This document shows, one piece after another, positions 9,561 to 18,454 of a stretch of DNA of 64,000 bases. The stretch's first letter is position 1. Each line of letters starts with the position of its first letter. The notes beneath the pieces were generated by a model, which was not told the origin of the DNA, searched no databases, and was given only the letters and a program-made list of their open reading frames with translations. The translations under genes and the position numbers were made by a program. This DNA comes from Enterococcus sp. HY326 (GTDB lineage: Bacteria > Bacillota > Bacilli > Lactobacillales > Enterococcaceae): NCBI RefSeq assembly GCF_026157065.1, contig NZ_JANLGQ010000005.1:62001-126000 (forward strand), written 5' to 3'.

Positions 9561-10991
9561 TTATCCTTCGGTAACTGGCGCAACGGACTCTTCTTTGACT
9601 TCCTTTTGAACACGATTCTTTTGGATGAAGCCAAGAATCACACCGCCGACAATTGAACCGGCTAAAATTGCTAAGACCCAAAGTAAGCCATGGGTCACCA
9701 CTGGCAGAACTAAAAAGCCACCGTGGGGCGCTGGGACTTGGACGCCGAACATATAAGTCAAGACGGCTGCAATAGAAGAACCTAACATCATCGTTGGCAA
9801 CACACGCAATGGATCTTTAGCAGCAAATGGAATTGCGCCTTCAGTGATATGGGTTGAGCCTAAAATGAAATTAACTAAACCAGCGTTACGGTCATTTGTG
9901 TCAAAACATTTTCCAAACAGTAAGACTGCAAACCCAGTAATTAATGGTGGTGCAATACATGCGGCTGAAACTCCCGCCATAAAGCTAGTATTTCCCTGAG
10001 CCAATAGGGCTGTCCCGGTGACATAAGCAGCTTTATTGATTGGCCCTCCCATATCAAAGGCTGACATACAGCCAACAATAATGCCCAAAACAATCGGGCT
10101 GGAATTTTCAAAGCCGGCTAAAAAGGACATCATGCCTTCATTAACGGCTGACATCGGACCGGATAATAAGCTCATCACAACGCCGGTCACTGCCACACCT
10201 AATACCGGATATAAGAAAATCGCCTTCAAACCATCCAATGATTTTGGCAATGGGCTTAGTAATTTACTAAATCCAAGAATTACAAAACCACCTAGAAAAC
10301 CGGAAAGAATCCCACCGAGGAAACCAGTGCCACCATTTGCGGCAATTAGCCCACCGACAAAACCAACGACTAAACCTGGACGTTTGGCAATACTTTCTGC
10401 GATATATGCTGATAAAATTGGTACCATCAAGCCCATGGCAGTACCGCCGATAGTATTTAATAAAGCGGCTGTTTCATTGTACTGAGCATTGGTGGGGTCA
10501 GCAGAATAAATGCCCCACAAAAATGAAATTGCTACTAAGACACCGCCGCTGACGACAAACGGCAGCATGTGGGAAACACCATTCATCAAGTGTTTATAAA
10601 TCGTATGACCAATGCCTTTTAACTCAAAACTTTTTTCTTCGACTTCACCGACAGCTTCGGCTTCAGCGGTAATCGAGCCTTTGCCAGCTAAAGCATCGGC
10701 GACTAATTTATCAGCTTCTTTAATACCTTTTGCAACCGGCACTTCGATAATTCGTTTTCCAGCAAAACGTTCGGCATGAACATCTTTATCAGAAGCAATA
10801 ATCACGGCTTCAGCGTCGGCGATTTCTTCTGGCGACAATTGATTTTCCACACCAACTTGTCCATGAGTTTCGACTTTAATCGTCACTCCTTGACGCTTGG
10901 CCGCTTGTTCCAAAGCTTCTTGTGCCATATAAGTATGAGCAATCCCCGTCGGACAGCCAGTCGCTGCAATTAATTGATATTTTTTTTCCAT
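9561..10991 (-). CDS. PTS fructose-family EIIBC transporter
   Basis: 476 residues. EIIB domain (~1-100) with phosphocysteine in AATGCPTGIAHTYMA, a linker, then EIIC (~130-460) with ~9-10 membrane helices and the FDMGGPINKAAY motif conserved in fructose permeases. It imports and phosphorylates a ketohexose at C1. The RBS is GAGGAAG, and its start overlaps the end of the kinase gene by 22 bp, so they are translationally coupled. Fructose is the family default; the downstream tagatose-bisphosphate aldolase makes D-tagatose a serious alternative. Confidence 0.92.
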   Translation of the reverse strand: MEKKYQLIAATGCPTGIAHTYMAQEALEQAAKRQGVTIKVETHGQVGVENQLSPEEIADAEAVIIASDKDVHAERFAGKRIIEVPVAKGIKEADKLVADALAGKGSITAEAEAVGEVEEKSFELKGIGHTIYKHLMNGVSHMLPFVVSGGVLVAISFLWGIYSADPTNAQYNETAALLNTIGGTAMGLMVPILSAYIAESIAKRPGLVVGFVGGLIAANGGTGFLGGILSGFLGGFVILGFSKLLSPLPKSLDGLKAIFLYPVLGVAVTGVVMSLLSGPMSAVNEGMMSFLAGFENSSPIVLGIIVGCMSAFDMGGPINKAAYVTGTALLAQGNTSFMAGVSAACIAPPLITGFAVLLFGKCFDTNDRNAGLVNFILGSTHITEGAIPFAAKDPLRVLPTMMLGSSIAAVLTYMFGVQVPAPHGGFLVLPVVTHGLLWVLAILAGSIVGGVILGFIQKNRVQKEVKEESVAPVTEG

Positions 10992-11926
10992 AGCTCAATT
11001 TCTTCCTCTCTGTTAATCTGGATTTGTTTTTCTAAAAATGCTACGTCTGAAAAATCGGTTAAGCCTTTGCGAAATGCCGTTGAACTTCCGGCAGCGATAC
11101 TTTTTCTTAAACCTGCCCCAGTGGACTCATTCAAAATTAATTCTCCTAAAAAGGTACCCAGTAAAGTGTCCCCAGCACAAGCCGTATTGACAACTTTGCC
11201 ACGGGGAGCATTCCCCGCTAAAATTTCTTCTTGATTGATAAAGACGGCGCCTTGTCCCCCTAGGGAAAGTAACACATTCTGAGCACCAGCCTGAATTAAT
11301 TTTTCGGCTGCCTGCAAGTAGTCATCTGTTTGAGGGTTCTCTAGTTGATACCACTCTGCCAGCTCTTCTTCATTCGGCTTGAGTAAAAAAGGTTGATAAG
11401 GCAAGCAATCCAAAATTTCTCGATAGCTACTATCAAGAATTAAGTGAACTTGCTTTTCGTAACAAATTCGGCTAATTTCAATCAGAATGTCTGGTTGAAC
11501 ACCACGGGGCAAACTCCCTGAAACGCAAAGATAATCACCCGCTTGTAATTTTTTGATTTGATTAACTAATGAGGCAACTTTTTCAGGCGGTATTTCCGGC
11601 CCTCTGTTTACCAATTTAAATTCCTCATCCGTTTGATCCACTTGTGTAAAAACATTGATGCGGGTCATACCGGGAACTTTTACAAAATCCGTCGCAATTC
11701 CCTGCTCCTGCAAAAAATCATCAATATAATCTCCAGTAAAACCGGCCTTAAATCCTAAGGCGGTACTATCAATCCCTAACATTTTTAAAACTAAGGAAAC
11801 ATTGACCCCTTTGCCGTTGGCTTGAATATCATCATCGATTGTGCGATTAACCGTATGAGGCAAAAGATTTTCAGTTTCAATAAAAAGGTCAATGGCTAAA
11901 TTCATCGTACAGGTATAAACTGTCAT
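10970..11926 (-). CDS. PfkB-family 1-phosphofructokinase / tagatose-phosphate kinase
   Basis: 318 residues. Ribokinase-like fold: N-terminal TVYTCTMNLAIDL, QANGKGVNVS substrate site, and C-terminal NTACAGDTLLGTF with the catalytic Asp and anion hole. Closest families are FruK (fructose 1-phosphate kinase) and LacC (tagatose 6-phosphate kinase). First gene of the operon kinase-EIIBC-EIIA-lacD. Since the PTS would deliver a ketose 1-phosphate, the product would be the 1,6-bisphosphate that LacD splits. The start ATG follows AGAGGAGG. A cre-like site sits in its promoter region. Confidence 0.87.
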   Translation of the reverse strand: MTVYTCTMNLAIDLFIETENLLPHTVNRTIDDDIQANGKGVNVSLVLKMLGIDSTALGFKAGFTGDYIDDFLQEQGIATDFVKVPGMTRINVFTQVDQTDEEFKLVNRGPEIPPEKVASLVNQIKKLQAGDYLCVSGSLPRGVQPDILIEISRICYEKQVHLILDSSYREILDCLPYQPFLLKPNEEELAEWYQLENPQTDDYLQAAEKLIQAGAQNVLLSLGGQGAVFINQEEILAGNAPRGKVVNTACAGDTLLGTFLGELILNESTGAGLRKSIAAGSSTAFRKGLTDFSDVAFLEKQIQINREEEIELWKKNIN

Positions 11927-11972
11927 GTTTTTACCTCCTCTCTGCTTATCCTTATTATGCCTGACAAATTGA

Positions 11973-11986
11973 TGTAAATGTTTTCA
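11973..11986 (-). promoter_or_regulatory. cre-like (CcpA) site in the PTS operon promoter region
   Basis: On the minus strand TGAAAACATTTACA matches the cre consensus TGWNANCGNTNWCA except for A instead of the central G. It lies 47 bp upstream of the kinase ATG, suggesting carbon catabolite repression. Confidence 0.45.
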
Positions 11987-12022
11987 GCTTTGTCAATTTT
12001 TACTGTTAAGGTTTTCATCTTT
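11981..12022. promoter_or_regulatory. Direct repeats between the divergent kinase and rpiR genes
   Basis: TTTTCAGCTTT (11981-11991) and TTTTCATCTTT (12012-12022) are 31 bp apart, three helical turns, in the divergent promoter region. They are candidates for operators of the neighbouring RpiR protein. The first overlaps the cre-like site. Confidence 0.4.
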
Positions 12023-12035
12023 AGCGTTATTTGAG

Positions 12036-12041
12036 TATAAT
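12036..12041 (+). promoter_or_regulatory. -10 box of the rpiR gene
   Basis: Perfect TATAAT 33 bp before the ATG. The -35 region (TTTCAT or TTTTCA at 17-18 bp) is poor and coincides with the second direct repeat, as expected for a regulated promoter. Confidence 0.5.
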
Positions 12042-12073
12042 GAAGCCAGAATAAACGAAAAGGCGGTCAAGCT

Positions 12074-12817
12074 ATGGAAACCAAACTCAGCGATTCAGAA
12101 GCGTATCTCTGGAGTTTTATAGAAAAAAACATTCACCGGATTCCCGATTATTCCATCACGAAACTCAGTGAAGAGGCTAGTGTTTCAACGGCTACCATTG
12201 TGCGAACGATGAAGAAAAAAGGCTATGACGGCTTCACCTCCTTTAAGCATCACCTAAAGGACAATCACAACACCAATCTAAATTTTGCCGCCATTGACAA
12301 AATCGACGACCGCATCAAACAAGTGATTTTGAAAAATGAACAGGAAGTTATCCGCACTTTAAACATGCTGGATACGTGGAATATTGAAGATGCCATTCAA
12401 AAAATTAAAGCGGCTCAGCGGGTCTTGATTTTTGCCCGTGGTTTTTCGGAGCTGATTGCCGAAGAGATGACCGTCAAATTTCAATTGACGGGGAAATACT
12501 GCGAATTTCATAAAGATCCGGAAATTATCAAAAATATCAGCAAAAAAATCCATCATGACGATACAGTGATTTTCGTGTCCTTAAATGGTGAAACCAAGGA
12601 ACTGGTGACGGCCGCCAAAAACTGCTACCAAAATGAAATTGGTACCATCGCCATTACCGCCTCCAATAGTTCCAGTTTGATGCAATATATTGACATTCCC
12701 TTAGTCGGCTATAAAGCGGAGGGCTCTTTGTTTCCTGATTATGAAGTGCGTTCCCGTCTGCCTTTATCAATTATCGGCCGAATTTTATTGGATGCCTATG
12801 CGATTCGAACCATGTAA
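12074..12817 (+). CDS. RpiR/MurR-family regulator of the PTS-LacD operon
   Basis: 247 residues. N-terminal RpiR helix-turn-helix (~1-75; SDSEAYLWSFIEKN, SEEASVSTATIVRTMKKKG), then a SIS sugar-phosphate-binding domain (~100-240; RVLIFARGFSELIAEEMTVKF, FVSLNGETKELVTAA). RpiR proteins sense phosphosugars through the SIS domain. It is divergent from the kinase-EIIBC-EIIA-lacD operon and is its most likely regulator. Whether it activates or represses cannot be told; a repeated TTTTCAKCTTT motif in the shared intergenic region is the candidate binding site. Confidence 0.88.
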   Translation: METKLSDSEAYLWSFIEKNIHRIPDYSITKLSEEASVSTATIVRTMKKKGYDGFTSFKHHLKDNHNTNLNFAAIDKIDDRIKQVILKNEQEVIRTLNMLDTWNIEDAIQKIKAAQRVLIFARGFSELIAEEMTVKFQLTGKYCEFHKDPEIIKNISKKIHHDDTVIFVSLNGETKELVTAAKNCYQNEIGTIAITASNSSSLMQYIDIPLVGYKAEGSLFPDYEVRSRLPLSIIGRILLDAYAIRTM

Positions 12818-12860
12818 CTGTGAGACATAAAAAAATCGACCAGATAAATTGTGAGCATGC

Positions 12861-12900
12861 AAAAGGCCCCTCGGATTTTTCCCGAGGGGCCTTTTATTTT
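12861..12900. terminator. Bidirectional terminator between rpiR and pgsA
   Basis: Arms AAAAGGCCCCTCGG and CCGAGGGGCCTTTT with a 7-nt loop, A-rich on one side and T-rich on the other. Confidence 0.92.
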
Positions 12901-12902
12901 TA

Positions 12903-13481
12903 TTACATTGAACCTTTGAAGACGTCCAAGTTTTTCAAGAAGTAGTCAACACCTGAGTAGATGGTGAAAATCAAGCAGACATACAGTAAAATTTGGTCTA
13001 GTGGAAAACCGATGGCACTAAAAGGAATATTATTGATAAATAAGAAAATAATCGCAAACATTTGGGTTGCCGTTTTGATTTTACCAGGCCAAGCTGCTGC
13101 CATAACTTCCCCGTGTTCGACTAACAATAAACGGAGACCTGTCACTGCTAATTCACGACAGACAATAATCGCCACCACCCAAGCTGGCGCTTTATCTAAG
13201 CCAACTAGAATGATAAAAGCTGTCATAACTAACATTTTATCCGCCAATGGATCAGCAAATTTGCCGAAGTTGGTGATTAAATTATTGGCCCGCGCAATTT
13301 TTCCATCCAGCCAGTCCGTTAAGCTAGCTAGCGCAAAAATAATTGCGCCCACAAGATGAGTGACCTCCAAACTTGTTCCCGCAAGATTGACCATGCCCCA
13401 GTCCCAATTGACTGTCACAATCACAATAAAAAGCGGAATCATGCAAATCCGCAACACCGTTAATTTATTAGGTAAATTCAT
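12903..13481 (-). CDS. pgsA: CDP-diacylglycerol-glycerol-3-phosphate 3-phosphatidyltransferase
   Basis: 192 residues. The CDP-alcohol phosphotransferase signature D-x2-DG-x2-AR-x8-G-x3-D-x3-D is complete (DWLDGKIARA ... GKFADPLAD, residues ~56-81). Several membrane helices. It makes phosphatidylglycerol phosphate, the first committed step to phosphatidylglycerol and hence to lipoteichoic acid anchors and cardiolipin. Lies downstream of rodZ, as in other Lactobacillales. RBS AGAGGAG before the ATG. Confidence 0.96.
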   Translation of the reverse strand: MNLPNKLTVLRICMIPLFIVIVTVNWDWGMVNLAGTSLEVTHLVGAIIFALASLTDWLDGKIARANNLITNFGKFADPLADKMLVMTAFIILVGLDKAPAWVVAIIVCRELAVTGLRLLLVEHGEVMAAAWPGKIKTATQMFAIIFLFINNIPFSAIGFPLDQILLYVCLIFTIYSGVDYFLKNLDVFKGSM

Positions 13482-13550
13482 TTTTGATAAGCTCCTCTTT
13501 CCTCTTCAGGTTAGCCGCAAGAAGTATGCCGGCTGGCTAAAATTTTCAAA

Positions 13551-14444
13551 CTAAGCTGTTAAGTAGTTCAAAGTCAAACTAATATCTCTGCGTTGCGTCG
13601 TCGTGCTATTAGGGTTAAAGTTTAAGGCTTCATTATTCAATTGAATTGAAACGTTTAAAGAGGCGCCTAAAACAATCGTCGCTGCTTGTGCTCCGCTTGG
13701 CAGGACGGTCGATTGAGTATCGCCGGCTGCTAACGTGTATTGATAAACATACTCGCCGTTGACTTGAACTCCCACCCAACAAGCTCCTGTTGCGGTAAAG
13801 GAAATCGTGGCAGGATCGGTCACATTATTGGCGGTCATCGCCACCGTGCGACCGGACTCGCTGTCAAAAGCAATTTCCATCGCTGGTGCTTCGCTGCTGG
13901 ATTCAGTTGTTGAGCTTTCGGTGGTCGAGCTACTTGTTTCTTCTGTAGAGGAACTGGATTCGGTGGTTGAACTGCTGGAACGATCCACCACCACTGAGCT
14001 TGAAGGTGTCGTGATTAAGCGATCCCTTTGAAAATTTTCCATCATCATATAACCGACAACGAAAATAATCGCAAAGGCCACCACACCTAAAGTAATCATC
14101 GGTAGATAGCTCCAAAAATCTCGCGGCACTTCCTCTTGGTGCCGACTGCGACTCAGTTCTTCCTCTGGCTCGGCTTTTTCCGGAGCTGGCGGCAGCGGTT
14201 CTTCTATCGCTTTTTTGCCGTCAAAAATATCGACTAACTCGTCGCCGTCTTCGCCGACAGCATCGGCATATTGGCGGATAAAAGCCCGCACGTAAAAAGT
14301 GCCGGGGATGGCATCAAAATCATCATCTTCTAAAGCAATTAAATAGCGTCTTTGAATTTTTGTTCTCTGTTGTAATTCTTCTATTGTTAAACCCTGCTGC
14401 TGCCGGGCGTTATGTAGTCTAGTACCAACTGTTCTCTGCTGCAC
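13551..14444 (-). CDS. rodZ: RodZ-like helix-turn-helix membrane protein
   Basis: 297 residues, GTG start with GGAGAAGG upstream. N-terminal HTH_25 domain (~5-70; RLHNARQQQGLTIEELQQRT), one transmembrane helix (~112-132), a low-complexity Ser/Thr linker (~147-183), then a beta-rich extracellular DUF4115 domain. RodZ links MreB to the cell-elongation machinery; in cocci without MreB its role is less clear, probably in peripheral wall growth. Neighbour of pgsA and the M16 peptidase pair, a standard arrangement. Confidence 0.9.
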   Translation of the reverse strand: MQQRTVGTRLHNARQQQGLTIEELQQRTKIQRRYLIALEDDDFDAIPGTFYVRAFIRQYADAVGEDGDELVDIFDGKKAIEEPLPPAPEKAEPEEELSRSRHQEEVPRDFWSYLPMITLGVVAFAIIFVVGYMMMENFQRDRLITTPSSSVVVDRSSSSTTESSSSTEETSSSTTESSTTESSSEAPAMEIAFDSESGRTVAMTANNVTDPATISFTATGACWVGVQVNGEYVYQYTLAAGDTQSTVLPSGAQAATIVLGASLNVSIQLNNEALNFNPNSTTTQRRDISLTLNYLTA

Positions 14445-14708
14445 GTTTTCTCATCCTTCTCCATTTAATAATCAATCATCTAGTATAAGTTAGGAGATTT
14501 TTGCACCCGCTATTAAAGGAAAAAATAAAAGCCCCAAAGTATTTGGTTGTTTGGCCATTCACTGTTCATTTATTTATACATAGCATCCTCAGCTAAGTCA
14601 AAAATCTATCTCGGTAAAATTAAAAATATCCGACGCCTTTCGATGTTCATCGCCTAAATATGACGACCAGCGTTTTTTCAGATATCACCTCTAAGCATAC
14701 CACAAAAA

Positions 14709-14797
14709 AATCCCCTTGAGGATAGAGAAAAGCCCTCTGATTGAGAATTTTAATTTTTCTCAATCATTTTAACAGGCTGACTTCTCCTCAAGGGAAT
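14709..14797 (-). terminator. Nested terminator after the M16 peptidase gene
   Basis: Outer arms TCCCCTTGAGGA and TCCTCAAGGGA, inner perfect hairpin TGATTGAGAA/TTCTCAATCA; the minus strand continues with TTTTTTT. The rest of the gap 14445-14708 shows nothing recognisable. Confidence 0.85.
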
Positions 14798-14801
14798 CTT
14801 A

Positions 14802-16091
14802 CTAGTCATTAGGATAAATATAAAAGCGGCTGGTTGCGCCTTTTTCAAGCAGTGCTTTACCGACTGCTAGCACATCTGCCAAGGTAATTTCTTGAATGAC
14901 CTCTGGCACATCAAAAAGGGTGATGCCTTCAAAAAGATTTTGGCTAAACTGATTGGCAATATATTCCAAAGAGTTTAAAGATTGGAAATATTTGCCGAGC
15001 ATTTTCTTTTTCAATAAAGCAAGATTTTCTTCGGTCATTTCGCCATCTGTAGCGAAATTCTCAAAAATTTCGGTCACCCGGTTCAATAATTCTTCTGGAT
15101 GGTCCGTATCGCTGCTGACATCAAGAAAATGAAAGCCCCGATCCAAGTTAAACTCATAGCCGAAGCTGTCATCCAACAGACCTTCATTATACAACTGTAA
15201 ATAATTTTGTGAAGTATTGCCTAAAAGCAGTTGTAAAAAGAAATTGGCAGCATTGCGGTATTTTAATAAGGCCCGTCCATCAGTTGGCAGCTGATCCAAA
15301 CCTTTGATGCCCATGACCGCCTTTGGTCGAGACACGGCCATTTGAATTTTGCCTTCTTTAATGACAGCGCCGTCCTCTTCAGGAAAATGGCGGGCAATTT
15401 CTTTAGCCGGCGCAAATTCTTTGCTGTCTTGATTGTTGCGGATAAATGTCATCAAGGCTTCCGGTTCAAAATTACCAACGACAAACAAGGTCATATTACT
15501 CGGATGATAAAACGTGTGGTAGCAGGTATATAAATCTTCTGCCGTAATTTCAGCAATGCTATCCACCGTACCGGCAATGTCGATATGCAGCGGATGATTG
15601 GGATATAAATTGCCCAAAATTCCAAAGAACAAGCGCCAATTCGGATCATCGTCATACATCTGAATTTCTTGGCCGATGATGCCCTTTTCTTTTTCAACAG
15701 TCGCTTCGGTAAAATAAGGCGCCTGCACAAAATCTAGCAACGTACCTAAGTTTAACTCCAGTTTATCTGTTGTGGAAAACAGATAACTCGTTTTGGTAAA
15801 GCTGGTAAAGGCATTGGCGGAAGCCCCCTGCTGACCAAATTTTTGAAAGACATCGCCGTCTTCTTTTTCAAACATTTTATGCTCTAAAAAGTGGGCAATG
15901 CCGTCAGGTACATGGACAAAATCTTCTTGACCCAAAGGCACAAACTCATTGTCAATGGAACCATAATTTGTAGTAAACAGGCCGTAAATTTTGTGGTAAT
16001 CATTTTTTGGCAAAAGGAAAACCTTCAAGCCATTTGCCAGCGTTTCTTCATACAATGTTTCGTTGATTTGTTGATAATATTGTTTATTCAT
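14802..16091 (-). CDS. yfmH: YfmH-like M16 zinc peptidase
   Basis: About 429 residues from the ATG at 16091 (the frame opens two codons earlier at a GTG). The inverted zinc motif HFLEHKMFE (HxxEH) is intact, followed by the downstream Glu region typical of pitrilysin/M16B proteases. It overlaps the end of the next gene by 8 bp, so the two are translationally coupled. In related bacteria the YfmF/YfmH pair forms a processing peptidase in which only YfmH carries the metal site. The natural substrate is unknown. Confidence 0.9.
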   Translation of the reverse strand: MNKQYYQQINETLYEETLANGLKVFLLPKNDYHKIYGLFTTNYGSIDNEFVPLGQEDFVHVPDGIAHFLEHKMFEKEDGDVFQKFGQQGASANAFTSFTKTSYLFSTTDKLELNLGTLLDFVQAPYFTEATVEKEKGIIGQEIQMYDDDPNWRLFFGILGNLYPNHPLHIDIAGTVDSIAEITAEDLYTCYHTFYHPSNMTLFVVGNFEPEALMTFIRNNQDSKEFAPAKEIARHFPEEDGAVIKEGKIQMAVSRPKAVMGIKGLDQLPTDGRALLKYRNAANFFLQLLLGNTSQNYLQLYNEGLLDDSFGYEFNLDRGFHFLDVSSDTDHPEELLNRVTEIFENFATDGEMTEENLALLKKKMLGKYFQSLNSLEYIANQFSQNLFEGITLFDVPEVIQEITLADVLAVGKALLEKGATSRFYIYPND

Positions 16092-17352
16092 GTGCACCTA
16101 CCCCATCTAAGAAGAAAATTGCCTGCAATTTGATTTTCGCTGCTATCCGCTGCACATCTTTGACAGTCACATTTTCAATTTGGCGCAACCATTCTTCATC
16201 GGATATTTCTGTCTGTGGCAACCAGAAATTTAAATAATCCGTTTCAACCGCCGCCTGTGAATTATCTAAAGAAAGCAGATATTGATTGACGAGCATCGCT
16301 TTTGTCTGTTCCATCTCCAACTCGCTGATTTCGCCTTTTTTCAGACTTTCCAGCTGCTGATTAATTAAATGCAACACCCGCTGGCGATTTTTACTTTCAA
16401 TTCCCGTCTGAACACTCATAAAGCCTCTAAAGGTATCGACACTACTGGAGGCATAATATGCCAAGCTTTCTTTTTCCCGCACATTCATAAATAATTTTGA
16501 ATGAGGAAAGCCGCCAAATAATCCGTTGAAAACAATCAAGGCAAAACGGTCATTTTGGCCGTAATAAATGTCAGTGCTGTAGCCTAAATTCAATTTTCCT
16601 TGGACAACCGGCTCTTGTACCTGCCGTTCCTTCACAATGTTATCCACAGGTTGTGTGTAAAAAATTTCTGGGCGTTGAACATCTCTTGCAGCAAAAGGCA
16701 GCTGTTTCATCAGCTTCACTACTTCCGCTTCCGTCACATCCCCCACCACAAAAATATCAATTTGGTCTTCAGCCATCATCACTTGATAATACTCCGCTAA
16801 ATCCTTTGCTGTTAAGCTTTCCAAGTCTTCAATGGTTCCCACACTAGGTGTTTTTTGATTCTCATCGCCATCAAAATATAACTCCTGTAAAGACAATGAG
16901 GCATAGGTTTGCTTGTCTTCTTTTAAGCTTTCTAAATAGCTTTTCAGATTGTCTTTTTCAATTTGGAAGGTTTGTTCCTCCCACTTATCCCCAAGCACAT
17001 GTGGATAAAATAGAATTTCCCGCAGAAAATCCACAGAGTCTGCTAACAAATTTTCATCCTCCACATATTTGCCGTTAACTAGACTCATACTCAAATTAAC
17101 CCAATGGAAATTTCCTTTGCGGCCGACATTCATGCCAAAACTGGCGCCATATAAATCCGCCAGTTTCCCACTCAATTGCGTTTGATCAGGAAAATGTAAA
17201 CTATTGGTTTCCATTAAGCTGGTCAGTAAAGCCCGTTTGGTCATCGTCTTTTTATCTAAACGACTGGTAAAGCGCATAAAAAAACGGACTGTTTTATATT
17301 TTTGCGTTTCAATCACATGAAGATTAACTCCTGGTTGCAGTGTATAAACCAT
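16084..17352 (-). CDS. yfmF: YfmF-like M16-family protein without zinc motif
   Basis: 422 residues with the M16 fold (LPxPGVNLHVIE-like start, SKLFMNVREKESLAYYASSSVD C-terminal half) but no HxxEH motif. The equivalent N-terminal position reads LLTSLMETNSLHFPDQ. It should be the non-catalytic, substrate-binding half of a heterodimer with the adjacent YfmH, as in mitochondrial processing peptidase. An extended -10 promoter lies ~190 bp upstream, leaving a leader that contains a long palindromic element. Confidence 0.88.
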   Translation of the reverse strand: MVYTLQPGVNLHVIETQKYKTVRFFMRFTSRLDKKTMTKRALLTSLMETNSLHFPDQTQLSGKLADLYGASFGMNVGRKGNFHWVNLSMSLVNGKYVEDENLLADSVDFLREILFYPHVLGDKWEEQTFQIEKDNLKSYLESLKEDKQTYASLSLQELYFDGDENQKTPSVGTIEDLESLTAKDLAEYYQVMMAEDQIDIFVVGDVTEAEVVKLMKQLPFAARDVQRPEIFYTQPVDNIVKERQVQEPVVQGKLNLGYSTDIYYGQNDRFALIVFNGLFGGFPHSKLFMNVREKESLAYYASSSVDTFRGFMSVQTGIESKNRQRVLHLINQQLESLKKGEISELEMEQTKAMLVNQYLLSLDNSQAAVETDYLNFWLPQTEISDEEWLRQIENVTVKDVQRIAAKIKLQAIFFLDGVGAHE

Positions 17353-17391
17353 CTCTTTTGCTCCTTTGATTTTCTGATTTATGTTTCCGTG

Positions 17392-17520
17392 AAGAGCTGC
17401 GACATTGAAATTGTTTAACAGTTAGCAAATGATTTTTAGTTGATGCCGGTCACAAAATTATCGGCAATCGTTTGAAAAAAATCACCGAACGTGTCTAAAC
17501 AAACTTGTCGGGCTGCTCTT
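17392..17520. repeat. Long palindromic element, copy 1
   Basis: Nested imperfect hairpin of ~129 bp. Outer stems are AAGAGC/GCTCTT, CGACA/TGTCG and TTGTTTA/TAAACAA; inner ones are TGATTTTT/AAAAATCA and GATGCCG/CGGCAATC. It shares AGCTGYGACATT, GAAATT and TTAGCAAATG in the same order with the element at 21011-21182. It lies in the presumed leader of yfmF. The remaining gap 17550-17840 shows nothing I recognise. Confidence 0.5.
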
Positions 17521-17543
17521 TTTTAAAATGACTTCTGTTGTTC

Positions 17544-17549
17544 ATTATA
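17544..17549 (-). promoter_or_regulatory. Extended -10 promoter for yfmF-yfmH
   Basis: Minus strand TGCTATAAT: a perfect -10 with the TGn extension. No clear -35 at 17 bp. Confidence 0.5.
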
Positions 17550-17857
17550 GCACAGGGGAGCGTTATCCCCGTGGAATATGACTAAGGCGAAGGGCCAGCA
17601 AATTGCTCGTTCACTTTTTTTATTACTTCAGAAAAATTTGAGGGACTCATGGAAAATCTTGTGCTCATTTCGGCAAACTAGCGGATGTTTTAGAAAGCAA
17701 GCTCAATTTATCAACTATTCCGCTGAATTTCTTTATTATTTGAAGAAAAGAAATTTTGTCAAAAGTTGAACAAGCGGACTGCTTTTAAAGCCAAATATTT
17801 CAAATCTCTGAGGTCATTCGTTATACTAATAATGAAAAATAAATGGAGGTTACTACT

Positions 17858-18295
17858 GTGATTAAAGAATTTAAAGAATTTATTTTACGAGGAAATGTCG
17901 TTGATTTAGCCGTTGGGGTTGTCATTGGTTCGGCATTCACCGCAATTGTCAAAGATGTTGTTGACGGAGTGATTACACCGTTAATTGGTGCAGTCATCTA
18001 CGGCATTACTGGTGGTGGTTCGATTGAAGATACGACCAACAGTTTAAATGTTACCCTTTGGAATCAAGAATTCCAATTCGGCGCTGTCGTCACCGCAATC
18101 ATTACCTTTTTAATTACCGGACTTGTGCTTTTCTTGGTTGTCAAAGCAATCAATAAAGCCCGTGACATGAAAAAACAACCAGAAGAAACTGCGGAAGCTG
18201 CACCAACCGCTGAAGATTACTTAAAGGAAATTCGCGATTTATTAGCAAGCGAGCAATCTTCTGGGGATAAAGAGGACATGCGGCCGAAGATGTAA
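17858..18295 (+). CDS. mscL: Large-conductance mechanosensitive channel
   Basis: 145 residues. GTG start at 17858, chosen because GGAGG lies 8 bp upstream and MscL proteins begin MxKEFKEFxxRGN; an in-frame ATG 15 bp earlier overlaps the RBS. Two membrane helices: TM1 ~15-40 with the pore-lining [18 protein letters not shown]2 ~70-95. The C-terminus is a charged helix ([13 protein letters not shown]). It opens at high membrane tension to release solutes after hypo-osmotic shock. Single-gene unit with its own terminator. Confidence 0.96.
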   Translation: MIKEFKEFILRGNVVDLAVGVVIGSAFTAIVKDVVDGVITPLIGAVIYGITGGGSIEDTTNSLNVTLWNQEFQFGAVVTAIITFLITGLVLFLVVKAINKARDMKKQPEETAEAAPTAEDYLKEIRDLLASEQSSGDKEDMRPKM

Positions 18296-18333
18296 CTACT
18301 TGTTCTTCAAATTAATTAGATAAATGAATCAAA

Positions 18334-18366
18334 AAAACTATTCAACAATAGCTGAATAGTTTTTTT
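18334..18366 (+). terminator. mscL terminator
   Basis: Arms AAACTATTCA and TGAATAGTTT followed by a T-run. Confidence 0.88.
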
Positions 18367-18454
18367 ATTTGCACAAAGTTTCATATCTATTCTATAGTTA
18401 AAAACTCTTTAATCAGTTTGTGTATCCTGCATTTTTCGCTACTGTTATGCTTGC

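Noticed and set aside
17578-17769. 63-codon open frame before mscL
   Set aside because: No RBS and no recognisable features; it lies in mixed non-coding sequence.
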